NCBI GenBank assembly: GCA_963815375.1
Contig: CAWFGX010000005.1
Location: 1,488,001 to 1,552,000, forward strand
Source of the DNA: JASHPR01 sp963815375
GTDB lineage: Bacteria > Actinomycetota > Actinomycetes > Streptosporangiales > Streptosporangiaceae
Direction: 5' to 3'
DNA: 64,000 nucleotides
The position numbers and the translations under genes were made by a program. The notes beneath the pieces were generated by a model. That model was not told where the DNA came from. It saw nothing but the letters and a program-made list of their open reading frames with translations, and searched no databases. Of this stretch, positions 8,969 to 18,105 are shown piece after piece (position 1 is the first letter of the stretch; each line of letters opens with the position of its first letter).

Positions 8969-9573
8969 GCGGGCCGCCGCTCCGTCACCTGTACGGTAAG
9001 GAGCGGCCCGAGACCCATGTCACGCGGCAGCCGAATGCCGAGCGCCAGCGTCAGCAGCGCAAGCAAGCACTCCATAATGTCCGGCGCGTCCGAGTCGTCA
9101 TCATCAGGGAGCGGGTCTACCTCCAGCCCCGCCTGCCGCATCTGCGCCAGGAACCGATCGGGATCGGTGCCGTCCCGGTCGTCCGCCATCAGACCCTCGA
9201 ACGACGTCACCTCGGTGCCGTCGACCAGGTAATTGAAGAAGTCCATTCCCTTCGGGTTCGATTCCACCATCGCCAGGTCGGTTCCCGACGACAGATCCGG
9301 CGCTATCCGCTTGAGTGCGTCCTGGATGCTGGTATCGATGGCGAAGGCCCACTCGTCCACGCGCCCGACCCGGATCCAGGGATAGGCCACTGGCTCTCCC
9401 TCGTGGGCCGTATCGGCAGACAGCAGCCGCGCGGCGGCCGGGTCCGCTCCGAAGCCCTGGATGATCCGCTCGGGCGTGACCCCGCGCACGAAGATAAGGC
9501 GCGGCGGCAGGTCCTCATATTCCTCCCGGAACCAGGCCCAATCGGCTGTCGCGGTCTCGTCATGCTCGGTCAT
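8950..9573 (-). CDS. DUF6461-like protein of unknown function
   Basis: The 207-residue acidic protein begins with WAWFREEYEDLPPRLIFVRG and PERIIQGFGADP, followed by Trp-rich strands. This layout resembles the DUF6461 group common in actinomycetes; I assign it from memory of the pattern only. The function is unknown. The C-terminal third (VDPLPDDDDSDAPD and a Leu-rich segment) is lineage-specific. The ATG follows GGAGGTAGCC. It is convergent with and overlaps the SDR gene. Confidence 0.6.
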   Translation of the reverse strand: MTEHDETATADWAWFREEYEDLPPRLIFVRGVTPERIIQGFGADPAAARLLSADTAHEGEPVAYPWIRVGRVDEWAFAIDTSIQDALKRIAPDLSSGTDLAMVESNPKGMDFFNYLVDGTEVTSFEGLMADDRDGTDPDRFLAQMRQAGLEVDPLPDDDDSDAPDIMECLLALLTLALGIRLPRDMGLGPLLTVQVTERRPAHPDAS

Positions 9574-9791
9574 CGTGGCTACCTCCGGGCTTCAGCAGGT
9601 CCGGCCAGGCGGCGTGCGGCCGCGGCTGGCGTTGCGTTCAGGATCTGCAGTGGTTGCTGGCGATTGGCTGGCGCCATTCCAGGGGTGTCGGCGAGATGTT
9701 ACCTGCGGGTCACGACACCGCAACTCGATGCCGTCCCAGGAGACCACCCCGTCGCGCCCGCCCGTTCCGTGATCGGTAGGCACATCCACCG

Positions 9792-9813
9792 CGCCTAACG
9801 GACGAGTTAGGCG
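9792..9813 (+). promoter_or_regulatory. Perfect palindrome upstream of copD-like gene
   Basis: CGCCTAAC and GTTAGGCG form an 8-bp inverted repeat around GGACGA, ending 17 nt before the start codon. The position suits an operator for a dimeric repressor. No adjacent regulator gene is obvious. Confidence 0.5.
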
Positions 9814-9830
9814 CTACTGTCTCTTCGGTG

Positions 9831-10826
9831 ATGAACCTGCTGGCCACGGCCGCCGCGGCGCCCGCGAGGCTGTCGATGGCTGTCGTGTGGGAGACCGGCG
9901 TGGCCCGCTGGCTGATGCTCGCGGGCCTGTCGGCTGCGGTGGGAGGGCTGTCCGGCCGCGGGCTGGCCCGCCAGTACAAGGGCAACTTCCCGGTTCCGCT
10001 GCCGGGCCCGTGGGCGCTGCGCGGCTCGCTGCTCGGCGCGGCTGCCAGCGCCTGGCTCGCGCTGATCGCGCTCGGCGGTGCCGACTTCCTGGCCGGGTTC
10101 GCCCACCCGGGGAAGCTGTTCTCTGGCACGCAGTCCGCGGTGGCCGCGGTTGAGCTGATCGCGTTCCTGCTCGCGGCCGCGCTGCTGCGGCTGCGCCAGC
10201 CAGGCCGGAGCTGGCTGCCGCTGACGGCGGTGCTGGCTGCCGAGGGGATACGGGCACATCCGGAGACGATCATCCCGGTCGTCGGGGCCCTCATCACCTA
10301 CTGCCACCTGATACCCGCTGTCATGTGGGCCGGAATGCTGCTGTACACGCTGCGCGTGGCGATCGCCTGGCGCGACCACCCCGAGGACATGCGCGGGCTG
10401 ATGCGGCTATACGCGACGGCCGCTGCGTGGCTGTTTGCCACTATCGTGGTCAGCGGGGTCATCTCGGCGCTGGTGCTCGTGCCGCTGAGCTCGCTGCTGA
10501 CGACCACATACGGGATCGTGCTGATCGTGAAGGCCGCGCTGGTCGCCGTCGTCGCAGGCCTGGCGGTGGCGGGGCGCATCTGGCTGCGCAGCCACCCGCG
10601 GCCAGGAGCCGGCCCGGCACGTGCCACCAAGTTGGAATGCGCAGGGCTCGCTGGCGTACTCGCGGTGGCCGCGCTGCTCACCGCGCTGAGCCCGCCCGCG
10701 ACCCCGCTCCGGTCGGCCGCCAGCCGGGCCAGCACTGCCCGGGCCGGCACTGGCGTCCGCGCAGCACCGGCCGACCGCGCCGGGCCAGGAACTGTCACCC
10801 GGGCCGGCGCGGTCGGCCAGGGCTGA
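9831..10826 (+). CDS. CopD-domain multi-pass membrane protein
   Basis: This protein of about 331 residues has roughly eight hydrophobic segments, including VIPVVGALITYCHLIPAVMWAGML (conserved His and Trp), LFATIVVSGVISALVL and a Thr-Thr-Tyr-Gly-Ile segment. These mark the copper-resistance D (CopD) fold, linked to copper import or handling at the membrane. The tail after the last helix is Ala/Arg-rich and cytoplasmic or disordered. Either the GTG at 9828 or the ATG at 9831 could start it. There is no CopC neighbour, so copper specificity is inference. Confidence 0.75.
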   Translation: MNLLATAAAAPARLSMAVVWETGVARWLMLAGLSAAVGGLSGRGLARQYKGNFPVPLPGPWALRGSLLGAAASAWLALIALGGADFLAGFAHPGKLFSGTQSAVAAVELIAFLLAAALLRLRQPGRSWLPLTAVLAAEGIRAHPETIIPVVGALITYCHLIPAVMWAGMLLYTLRVAIAWRDHPEDMRGLMRLYATAAAWLFATIVVSGVISALVLVPLSSLLTTTYGIVLIVKAALVAVVAGLAVAGRIWLRSHPRPGAGPARATKLECAGLAGVLAVAALLTALSPPATPLRSAASRASTARAGTGVRAAPADRAGPGTVTRAGAVGQG

Positions 10827-10831
10827 CCCTG

Positions 10832-11224
10832 CTAGGCCGGCAGCGGCTTCACAGTGAGGTGATAGTCCTCCTGAATCCGGCCGTCGTCGCCAACCAGCAG
10901 GAACACCCGCGCCTCCCAGTCGGTACCGCCGTCGGGCCTGGTCAGCTGGGCGGTGAGGGTGATGATGTCGCCATGGCGGGTTACGTCATCGGCGGCCGTG
11001 ATCGCATACCGGCCGCTGCCCACGAACTCGTCGTAGGCGCGGGCGACCCTGGCGTCGAGTTCTTCATACCCCCGGAACTGCGTGCCGCCGTCGAGAAACT
11101 CCACGCCGTTAGGTGCCCACAGGCCCTCGACGGCTGCGCGGCGGGCTCCGGGATCCGGCTGGCTCCACACGGCCATGTACCGGTTTGCGATCTCACGCGT
11201 CGCCGGCTCTGTCATCTGGCTCAT
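10832..11224 (-). CDS. SnoaL/NTF2-like fold protein
   Basis: This 130-residue protein has the small alpha+beta barrel pattern: REIANRYMAVWSQPD, RRAAVEGLWAPNGVEF, FRGYEELDARVARAYDEF and a terminal beta-strand block DGRIQEDYHLTVKPLPA. Such proteins are polyketide-cyclase-like or hydrolase-like enzymes, or binding proteins, and the substrate cannot be told. It is divergent from the MerR gene at 11343, whose operator lies between them, so it may be that regulator's target. AGGAGAGAC precedes the ATG. Confidence 0.75.
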   Translation of the reverse strand: MSQMTEPATREIANRYMAVWSQPDPGARRAAVEGLWAPNGVEFLDGGTQFRGYEELDARVARAYDEFVGSGRYAITAADDVTRHGDIITLTAQLTRPDGGTDWEARVFLLVGDDGRIQEDYHLTVKPLPA

Positions 11225-11319
11225 TGCCTGTCTCTCCTCTGTCGGTCAGCAAGTGCGGTGTCGATGCCACGCTCGGCTCTGCCGTTGCGGAAGGGTCAAG
11301 CCGGATCCGGGGCAAGACT

Positions 11320-11334
11320 CTCCCCCGAGGGGAG
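11320..11334 (+). promoter_or_regulatory. MerR/BltR-type dyad
   Basis: CTCCCC and GGGGAG flank CGA, preceded by GACT and followed by ACC. It is an extended symmetric site of the kind bound by drug-responsive MerR proteins. It lies 9 nt before the MerR start and upstream of the divergent SnoaL-like gene. Confidence 0.6.
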
Positions 11335-11342
11335 ACCGGATA

Positions 11343-12188
11343 ATGAGCGGCGTGCTCGTCTACCTGTCCATCGGCGACTTCTCGCGAGCCACCCACATGA
11401 CCGTGAAGACGCTGCGCCACTACCACCAGATCGGCCTGCTCGAGCCGGCCGACGTGGACCCGCACACCGGCTACCGGCGCTACACCGCCGACCAGATCCC
11501 CACCGCCCAGGTCATCCGCCGCTTCCGTAACCTGGGCATGCCGCTGGAGGAGATCCAGCGGGTGCTTTCCGCGCCGGACCTGGCAGCCCGCAACGAGCGG
11601 ATCGCCGCCCACCTGACCCGCCTCGAGGAAGAGCTTGGCCGGACGCAGTGGGCCATAACCTCACTGCGTGACCTGCTGGCGCCGCCCGCTCCCGGGGACG
11701 TTCCGGCCCGCATCGAGCTGCGCAGCGCGCCTGCGGTGGCCGTGGCCGCTGTCACCGCCGTCATCGACGCCGCAGACGCCTCGGCCTGGGTGCAGGGCGC
11801 GCTCGGCGAGCTGTACGCGACCATGACAGCCCAGAACGTAGCCGTCAGCGGATCTGCGGGCGGCATCTTCACCGACGACGTGTTTGCCCAGCACCACGGC
11901 CAGGTGATCATCTTCGTTCCGAGCTCCGGGCCGGTCCGGCCGACCGGCCGGGTCACGCCCGAGCACATCCCGGCCGCCGAGCTGGCGGTCATCGAGTACC
12001 AGGGACCGCCTTCTGACGTCGACCGCGCCTATGGCACGCTGGCCGCCTACGTCGCGCGCCACGCCCTCGGCGTCGACGGTGCTATCCGCGAGTACTTCCT
12101 CGTCAGCCAGCGCGACACCGGCGACTCTTCGCAATGGCGGACCGAGATCGGCTGGCCGGTCTTCCAGACCGCCCGGCCTGACCTCTGA
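11343..12188 (+). CDS. MerR regulator with GyrI-like effector domain
   Basis: This 281-residue protein has an N-terminal MerR helix-turn-helix (LSIGDFSRATHMTVKTLRHYHQ, then IGLLEPADVDPHTGYRRY), a dimer coiled coil (residues ~80-115) and a C-terminal GyrI/BmrR-like small-molecule domain with PAAELAVIEYQGP and GAIREYFLV. This architecture is typical of multidrug-sensing activators such as BmrR. The dyad in front of its ATG suggests autoregulation. It is convergent with the ABC transporter operon, which may or may not be its target. Confidence 0.87.
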   Translation: MSGVLVYLSIGDFSRATHMTVKTLRHYHQIGLLEPADVDPHTGYRRYTADQIPTAQVIRRFRNLGMPLEEIQRVLSAPDLAARNERIAAHLTRLEEELGRTQWAITSLRDLLAPPAPGDVPARIELRSAPAVAVAAVTAVIDAADASAWVQGALGELYATMTAQNVAVSGSAGGIFTDDVFAQHHGQVIIFVPSSGPVRPTGRVTPEHIPAAELAVIEYQGPPSDVDRAYGTLAAYVARHALGVDGAIREYFLVSQRDTGDSSQWRTEIGWPVFQTARPDL

Positions 12189-12190
12189 GG

Positions 12191-13006
12191 TCAGGGCTGC
12201 CAGCGGAAGAACCGCCACGCCAGCGCAGTGCCGGCCAGGGTCCACGCGGCCAGCACGCCGGCGCTGGCCCACGGGAAAGGACCTGGGGCGTAACCGGCCC
12301 GCAGGACTGCCACCAGCGCCTTGACCGGGAACGCTGCCAGACCGCTGGACAGCCAGCCGGGCAACCCGAGCGTGGTGCTGAACACCCCCGAGAGGATCGC
12401 GAAGGGCAGGTAGCTGGCCAGCGTGACCGGCCCGGCAGCCTCGGCGTTCGGGATCACCGCGCTCACCGCGACCGCGAGCGCGGTGAAGCAAGCGGTGCCC
12501 AGGCACAGGCCCAGCAGCAGCGGCAGCACACCGTCAGCCCTGGGAACGGCACTGAACACGGCGCCCCCCACCACCATGGTCGCTACCGCGATCAGCACCG
12601 TGGTGAGGAACGTGCTCGCGAGCTGGCTGGCCAGGTACGCCCCGGCCGGCAGCGGAGTGGCGGCGATCCGCTTGAGCACGCCGGTGCTGCGCAGCACTGC
12701 GATCTTGGACGCGAGGTTCACGTAGGCAGCGACGATCAGGCCGAACGCCAGCATTCCCGGCACGAACAGCGTGGTCTCCTGCAGGCTGCTGCCCGGCTGG
12801 ACGTGGCCGGCGATCGTGGCCCCGAGTCCCAGCAGCACGACCAGCGGCATTGCGAACGTGAGCCCGGCGTACTCGGGATTGCGCCAGAACGCTCGCTGCT
12901 CAAGCCGGGCCTGGTGCGCTACCAGTCGCGCTGTGCCCCCGTGGCGCTCGCCTGAGGCCCGGCGCGCAGGCGCGTCCGGCCGCGCGGACAGCCCGGCGCT
13001 GCTCAC
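12191..13006 (-). CDS. ABC-2 type transporter permease
   Basis: This 271-residue membrane protein has six predicted helices: LTFAMPLVVLLGLGATI, FVPGMLAFGLIVAAYVNLA, FLTTVLIAVATMVVGGAVF, LLLGLCLGTACFTALAVAV, YLPFAILSGVFSTTL and the final WTLAGTALAWRFF. LRSTGVLKRIAATPLPAGAYL is the typical ABC-2 coupling segment. It is the export channel for the ATPase encoded just upstream (4-nt ATGA overlap). The substrate is probably a drug or hydrophobic metabolite. Confidence 0.9.
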   Translation of the reverse strand: MSSAGLSARPDAPARRASGERHGGTARLVAHQARLEQRAFWRNPEYAGLTFAMPLVVLLGLGATIAGHVQPGSSLQETTLFVPGMLAFGLIVAAYVNLASKIAVLRSTGVLKRIAATPLPAGAYLASQLASTFLTTVLIAVATMVVGGAVFSAVPRADGVLPLLLGLCLGTACFTALAVAVSAVIPNAEAAGPVTLASYLPFAILSGVFSTTLGLPGWLSSGLAAFPVKALVAVLRAGYAPGPFPWASAGVLAAWTLAGTALAWRFFRWQP

Positions 13007-13944
13007 AGGTCATCCGATCCGTCACTGCTTGCAGCTACTGTGCCCACGACGGCCAGGTACGCCTGTTCCAGGCCGGGCGGCGTCACCGTCAAATCGTCCA
13101 GCTCGCCGATGCCCTCATCGGCTGCCCACGCCAGCAGCATGCGAAGAGCACTCGACGCGTCGGCCGTGTGTGCGGTGACCAGGCCGTCAGCTACGTTCAG
13201 AATCATGTCCTGAGGCAGGCTGCTGGCCGCGGGCGGCAGCGGCCAGGGAACGGAGAAGGAGATCCGCGTTGCCGCGCCCGCCTGGCGTGCCAGTGCCCGC
13301 GGGGTCCCGGTCAGGGCGATCCGGCCACCGGTGAGGATCGCGACCCGGTCGCACAGCCGCTCGGCTTCATCCAGCTGATGCGTGGTGAGGAGGATCGTCT
13401 TGCCGAGCGCGCGGAGGTTGCCGATCACATTCCAGCAGCGGCGCCGCGCGTCCACGTCGAACCCCGTTGTCGGCTCGTCGAGAAAGATCACATCGGGGTC
13501 ACCCGCGAGGGCCAGCGCGAAGTCCAGGCGCCGGCGCTGCCCACCAGACAGGCGGCGCACCAGCGTGGTCCGCTCCTCGCCGAGTTCGGCGATCTCCAGG
13601 AGCTCGTCAAGCGGCCGCGGCGCCGGGTAGTAGCCGCGCCAGGCGTCCACGAGCTCGGCAACTCGCAGGTGCCGCGGAAAGCCGCACTCCTGCAGCACCA
13701 CGCCGATGCGCTGCAGCAGGGCTGGGGGCCTGCCCGCCGGATCGAACCCGAGTACCCGCACGGTCCCGGCGGAGGGCGAGGTGAAGCCCTCCAGGATCTC
13801 GACCGTCGTGGTCTTGCCTGTCCCGTTCGGGCCGAGCAGGCACAGCACCTCGCCACCCCGGACATCCAGGTCGACCCCGCGCAGCACCTCCTTTGCGCCG
13901 TATCTCTTACGGACTCCGCGTGCCTCAATGGCCAGCCTGGTCAC
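13003..13944 (-). CDS. ABC transporter ATP-binding protein (DrrA-like)
   Basis: This 313-residue ATPase has Walker A GPNGTGKTTT, Q-loop VLQECGFP, signature LSGGQRRRLD, Walker B DVIFLDEPTTGFD and H-loop LLTTHQLDEAE. Its C-terminal extension of ~90 residues is usual in the DrrA/CcmA drug-export group. Start and stop overlap the TetR gene (ATGA) and the permease gene (ATGA), so all three are one operon: regulator, motor, channel. Confidence 0.93.
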   Translation of the reverse strand: MTRLAIEARGVRKRYGAKEVLRGVDLDVRGGEVLCLLGPNGTGKTTTVEILEGFTSPSAGTVRVLGFDPAGRPPALLQRIGVVLQECGFPRHLRVAELVDAWRGYYPAPRPLDELLEIAELGEERTTLVRRLSGGQRRRLDFALALAGDPDVIFLDEPTTGFDVDARRRCWNVIGNLRALGKTILLTTHQLDEAERLCDRVAILTGGRIALTGTPRALARQAGAATRISFSVPWPLPPAASSLPQDMILNVADGLVTAHTADASSALRMLLAWAADEGIGELDDLTVTPPGLEQAYLAVVGTVAASSDGSDDL

Positions 13945-14645
13945 GATCTCGCCTCCAGCATGTGCAGCAGCGCGTCGGCCAAGGTCTGCTCGGCGGCCGC
14001 CGCCGGGATCGCCGCGCCGTCCGGGTCAGACATCCGGTGCCGGGAGAACCAGGCGATCGTTTCGATCACCAGCCTGGCTGCTGCCTCCGGGTGCGGCGTC
14101 CGCCGGAGCTGGCCCCTATCCGCTCGCCGCTCCAGGTAGCCGGTGAGCGCGGACAGCAGCGGCCGCCGCAGGTCGACGGTGAACAGTTGCGCCAGCTCTG
14201 GCATCTCCCGGGCCGAGCGCTCGATCATGTCCATGGCCGGGCCGGTCAGCGCCATGAGCGAGAACAGCTCCCGGACGATGCCCTCAAGCTCGGCGCGCGG
14301 ATCGCTGACCCGGTCTCGTGCCAGCGCCTGGCCGAGCGTCGGGGGTATGGCCGCGGGCGTCAGAAGCTCCCTGAGCTGCACGACGGTGTCCCGCAAGGGC
14401 GGCGACGCCAGAGGCAGCTCGCCCTCGGGCAGGTCCTCCAGGAACAGTGCGTGCCTGACCACCAGCCCGAACAGCCCTTCCTTGCCGTCGACGTACCGGT
14501 ACAGCGCGGCCTCGGACACTCCCATCTCGCGGGCGATGTCCGCCATCTGAGCAGCCCGGAAGCCGCTGCGGCCAAACACCCGGATAGCTGCTTCGACAAG
14601 CTCAGGCAGCCGCTCCCGGGCACTCCGCTGTGGCACAGCCGTCAT
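13941..14645 (-). CDS. TetR-family repressor of the ABC exporter operon
   Basis: This 234-residue regulator has a TetR N-terminus (ARERLPELVEAAIRVFGRSG, then MADIAREMGVSEAALYRYVDGKEGL) and an all-helical ligand domain. I start it at the ATG at 14645, because an upstream in-frame GTG at 14663 lies inside the operator palindrome. It is first in the operon, and its own promoter carries a near-perfect dyad, so autorepression with de-repression by the exported compound is the likely logic. Confidence 0.9.
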   Translation of the reverse strand: MTAVPQRSARERLPELVEAAIRVFGRSGFRAAQMADIAREMGVSEAALYRYVDGKEGLFGLVVRHALFLEDLPEGELPLASPPLRDTVVQLRELLTPAAIPPTLGQALARDRVSDPRAELEGIVRELFSLMALTGPAMDMIERSAREMPELAQLFTVDLRRPLLSALTGYLERRADRGQLRRTPHPEAAARLVIETIAWFSRHRMSDPDGAAIPAAAAEQTLADALLHMLEARS

Positions 14646-14668
14646 AGTAAGTGAGCGGCTCACTTACT
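14646..14668 (-). promoter_or_regulatory. TetR operator, 11-bp arms
   Basis: AGTAAGTGAGC and GCTCACTTACT form a perfect inverted repeat around one central G. It directly abuts the TetR ATG, so repressor binding would block its promoter. GTGAGC-type half-sites are common for actinomycete TetR proteins. Confidence 0.8.
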
Positions 14669-14733
14669 GGCAAGCGCTATTACGATCACGATCAACAACC
14701 GGTGGCGCGATGAAAGCCGTGCCGCCTCGCCAG

Positions 14734-16143
14734 CTACTGGGGCGGCGCCGCCAGCAGGCCGAGGTTGCTGGTGTGCTGCGTGCCGGAAGTGTCCACCCAG
14801 GTGACCGTCACCGTGTTGCCCGCGTGGTAATTCCCCAGAATGGCCGTCAGCGACTGTGGCGAGCCGATCGCGTGACCGTCGATGGCCGTGATCACGTCGC
14901 CTGCCGTAATGCCAGCGGCGCTGGCTGGCGTGCCGCACAGGTCGCCGAGGATCAGCGTGCCGCTGCTGACCGGGGCGATTGCCGCAGGGACTCCAGAACT
15001 CTCATTGTTCGTCACACACGACTGGCTGGCTCCCGGCTGCTGGCCGCTGCCGATCTGGCTAAGTTCTGATTGCCGCTGCTGTCCCGGGCTGCTTTCGCTG
15101 GTGCCGCTGCCGTTGGTTACCAGCACGCCCAGGAACCCGGACGCGCCGATCTTGACCTTCGAGCTGCTCTTGCCGCCAGTGATCTGGTTGGCGATCGACA
15201 TCGCCTTGTTGATCGGGATCGCGAAACCTGTGGTCGGGCCCTGGCTGGTGAAACTGGCGGTGGATGACGCCGTGTCCATGCCGATCACGTCGCCGGAAGC
15301 GTTCACCAGCGGCCCGCCCGAGTCACCCTCGACGATGTCCGCGTTGGTCTGCAGCGTGCCAGCGAGGGTCTCGGTGCCGCCGATGTCGCCGAGGGACGCA
15401 GAGATCGTCTGGTTCAGGCCGGTGATCGAGCCGGTCACGACCGAGGGTCTGCCGCCAAGCCCGCCGGCGTTGCCGATAGCCACCACCTTGTCGCCCGACT
15501 TGACGGCGGAGGAGTTACCCAGCCGCACCGTGGCCAGCCCCGAGGCATCCTCCAGCTTGATGACAGACACGTCGTCGTCCGCGTCGTATCCGAGCCACTG
15601 AGCCTTGAACGTCCGCCCGTCAGAGACCAGCGTCGCGGTCAGCCCGGTGGTGTCCTCAATGACGTGATTGTTGGTCAGCACCAGGCCGGAGCTGCTGATC
15701 ACCATGCCAGTGGCCTGGCCTGTATCTCCTGCGTACCCGAGGTTGCTTGAAATGTCGACGACGCCCGGCTCCACACGGTTGGCGATCGCCTGCGCCTGCG
15801 AGGTGGTGAGCCCGCCTGTGTCTGAGCCGGCACTGCCGCCGGGGCTGGAAGTGTTCACCGGCGAGTTGGCGCTCGGAGACGAGGGGCCACGGTTCAGCAC
15901 CGCGACAAGTCCCGCACCGATCGCGGCAGCCACGGCAGCCACGCCAATGTAGACGAGGAAGCCGCTGGCCCGGCCCGGCGGCCGTGGCGGCTGCGGCGGC
16001 CGCTGACCGAGGTATCCGCCTGGGCCGTACCCGCCGGGCTGGCCATATCCGCCTGCCGGGGGGAAATATGCTGGCGGACCGGGCTGCGACCATAGGCCGG
16101 CGTCTTGGGGCTGGTTCTCGCTGCCGCTCTGACCTGCCTGCAT
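14734..16143 (-). CDS. HtrA/DegP-like membrane-anchored serine protease with PDZ domain
   Basis: This protein of ~469 residues has a Gly/Pro/Tyr-rich cytoplasmic N-terminus (repeats such as GGYGQPGGYGPGGY), one membrane helix at about 62-83, a trypsin-like domain with His160 (LTNNHVI), Asp191 (DADDDVSVIKL) and Ser275 (EGDSGGPLV), and a C-terminal PDZ domain (SAAGITAGDVITAIDGHAIG). This is the PepD/HtrA plan of actinomycetes: extracytoplasmic quality control under envelope stress. An upstream in-frame start at 16233 is possible; I prefer 16143 because GGGGA precedes it and the Gly-rich region begins soon after. Confidence 0.9.
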   Translation of the reverse strand: MQAGQSGSENQPQDAGLWSQPGPPAYFPPAGGYGQPGGYGPGGYLGQRPPQPPRPPGRASGFLVYIGVAAVAAAIGAGLVAVLNRGPSSPSANSPVNTSSPGGSAGSDTGGLTTSQAQAIANRVEPGVVDISSNLGYAGDTGQATGMVISSSGLVLTNNHVIEDTTGLTATLVSDGRTFKAQWLGYDADDDVSVIKLEDASGLATVRLGNSSAVKSGDKVVAIGNAGGLGGRPSVVTGSITGLNQTISASLGDIGGTETLAGTLQTNADIVEGDSGGPLVNASGDVIGMDTASSTASFTSQGPTTGFAIPINKAMSIANQITGGKSSSKVKIGASGFLGVLVTNGSGTSESSPGQQRQSELSQIGSGQQPGASQSCVTNNESSGVPAAIAPVSSGTLILGDLCGTPASAAGITAGDVITAIDGHAIGSPQSLTAILGNYHAGNTVTVTWVDTSGTQHTSNLGLLAAPPQ

Positions 16144-16263
16144 GGCGCCATCCCCTCTGCCCTCAAGCCGTCCAATCCAGTAATCACGACGGGGCTGACC
16201 GTTACCTGAAATCCCGCAGAGGTTCTCCGCCATTGATGCGGAGCTGGAGGCCTACCGTTGATC

Positions 16264-16745
16264 GGTGACGTCGGATCTGCAGCGCCGCGCCGCCCGGCGA
16301 CGGCAGGCTACCCTGGAAGTACTCGATGACCTGGCCTGGTCAGCCGCTGGGCGGAGCACGGCGAGGTGCACCTGGTCGGCTCCAGGGCATCGTGGTTGTA
16401 CCGGGCGGTGCTAGACGAGGGAGTCGCCGACCACGCGGGCTTCCTGGCATGGACCGCCCGCAACCCCGGTGGCCTGAGTCACTGGTCACCGAGAACGCCA
16501 GACTGAAGTGCCTCGAAATCCTGGATGACACGAACGAAATCCGAGTCCGGCGGCGCTGACATCGTGCGCAGGGCGGCTTGCACGTCGTCGTACCGCCGCC
16601 TGGCTACCAAGTCCGTACAGCGACAGCGTCCTCGTTGTCCGGGTCCTCGGCCAGCGCCTGGGCCAGCAGGCGGTCAGCGTCGTCCAGCCGGCCCAGGTCG
16701 CCAAGGATCCGAGCCCGCTGGAGGACGTCCTCAACCGCCACGGAT
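16264..16745. pseudogene. Gene debris between protease and fumarylacetoacetase
   Basis: Two decayed fragments are seen. On the plus strand (about 16264-16558), codons for AARRRQATLEVLDDL continue only after a frameshift into SRWAEHGEVHLVGSRASWLY and AGFLAWTARNPGG. On the minus strand (about 16745-16500), a TPR-like scrap reads RARILGDLGRLDDADRLLAQ then ALAEDPDNED before losing frame. Neither has an intact start-to-stop frame. Confidence 0.45.
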
Positions 16746-16751
16746 ACTCAT

Positions 16752-17990
16752 TCAGAGTGCGGTCGGGTTTTGCGGCGGGAGGATCTGGCCCCGGGCCTCG
16801 CCGAGTCCCACCCGGGTGCCGTCCGGCCCGGCCGCGGTGGCGGTGATGACCAGCTCGTCGCTGTCTTCCAGCCAGGCACGGGTTGAGCCGTCCGGGAGCG
16901 TGAGCGGTTTCGTGCCGCCCCAGGTCAGCTCCAGCATGCAGCCACTCTGGTCTGGCTGGGCGCCGCTGACGGTGCCCGATGCGTACAGGTCCCCGGTCCG
17001 CAGCGACGCCCCGTTCACGGTCATGTGAGCCAGCATCTGCGCCGGGGTCCAGTACATCTCCGCGTACGGCGGGCGTGAGATCACGTGCCCGTTCAGTCTG
17101 ACCTCGAACTCGATGTCCAGGCCCCAGGCCTCAGACTCGGTCAGGTACGGCAGCAGCTCGTTATCGTGCGAAGGCGGCCGGATCCGGGCGTCCTCGAGCG
17201 CGGCCAGCGGCACCACCCAGGGCGAGACCGTGGTGCCGAACGACTTGCCGAGGAACGGCCCGAGCGGTGCCGACTCCCAGAACTGGATGTCGCGGGCTGA
17301 CCAGTCGTTGACCAGGCACACACCGAACACATGCTCGGGGAACCGGCTCACTGGGACCGGTTCGCACAGCATCGACTCGACGCCGACGACGAATCCCAGC
17401 TCGGCCTCGAAGTCCAGCTTGGCCGAGGGCCCGAACCCGGGCCCGGTACCGTCAGCGCGCCGGAACTGGCCGTACGGCCGCCGTACCGGGGTGCCGGACA
17501 CCACCACGGTCCCGGACCGGCCGTGGTAGCCGACCGGCAGGTGCCGCCAGTTGGCAGCCAGAGGCTCACTGCTGGGCCGGATGATCCGGCCGGCGTTGCT
17601 TGCGTGGTGCTCTGAGGCGAAGAAGTCGACATAGTCGTGGACCGTGAACGGCAGCTGCAGTGTGACATTGGCCGCGGGGACCAGCAGGTCCTCGATCGCA
17701 TCGCGGTACTCGTCGCGGCTGAGCCAGGCGGTGACCGCGGTCCGGATCTGGGCCCAGGCCCGGTCCCCGGCATCCAGCAGAGGGTCGAGCCGCCCGCCCA
17801 TGAACAGGTCAGCGCGGCTGGTGAGCAGCCGGTCGGTGGCAGAGGTGAGGTCCAGAACCTGGTCGCCGATGGCCACCCCCACGCGCGGCCTGTTCAGCCG
17901 TCCCGCGGCCGTGAACGACCCGTACGGCAGCGTTTGCAATCCGAACGGGTGCCCCGGGGGGACCTCCAGCCACCCCGCCGCTTCCGCCAC
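16752..17990 (-). CDS. fahA: Fumarylacetoacetase
   Basis: The 412-residue length and motifs match fumarylacetoacetate hydrolase, which cleaves fumarylacetoacetate to fumarate and acetoacetate at the end of tyrosine/homogentisate breakdown. The N-terminal SH3-like domain has PYGSF and PRVGVAIGDQVLDL. The catalytic domain has FTVHDYVDFFASEHHASNAG, LPVGYHGRSGTVVVSGTPV, KLDFEAELGFVVG, VNDWSARDIQFWE and GKSFGTTVSPWVV (metal-binding Asp/Glu and active-site His). No homogentisate dioxygenase is next to it. Confidence 0.95.
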   Translation of the reverse strand: MAEAAGWLEVPPGHPFGLQTLPYGSFTAAGRLNRPRVGVAIGDQVLDLTSATDRLLTSRADLFMGGRLDPLLDAGDRAWAQIRTAVTAWLSRDEYRDAIEDLLVPAANVTLQLPFTVHDYVDFFASEHHASNAGRIIRPSSEPLAANWRHLPVGYHGRSGTVVVSGTPVRRPYGQFRRADGTGPGFGPSAKLDFEAELGFVVGVESMLCEPVPVSRFPEHVFGVCLVNDWSARDIQFWESAPLGPFLGKSFGTTVSPWVVPLAALEDARIRPPSHDNELLPYLTESEAWGLDIEFEVRLNGHVISRPPYAEMYWTPAQMLAHMTVNGASLRTGDLYASGTVSGAQPDQSGCMLELTWGGTKPLTLPDGSTRAWLEDSDELVITATAAGPDGTRVGLGEARGQILPPQNPTAL

Positions 17991-18105
17991 GTGTGCCTCC
18001 GGTTCTCGTCCGCTCGGAGGACGCCGACGCTATCAGCCAGTCGCGCCCCGCCGTCGTAGCGGCACCCGGTCACGGTGCTGCAGTTACATACATGCCTGGA
18101 TGGCC

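Noticed and set aside
9592..9790. Possible gene between the DUF6461-like and CopD-like genes
   Set aside because: Short open frames exist on both strands but have no ribosome site, no recognisable motif and chance-like composition.
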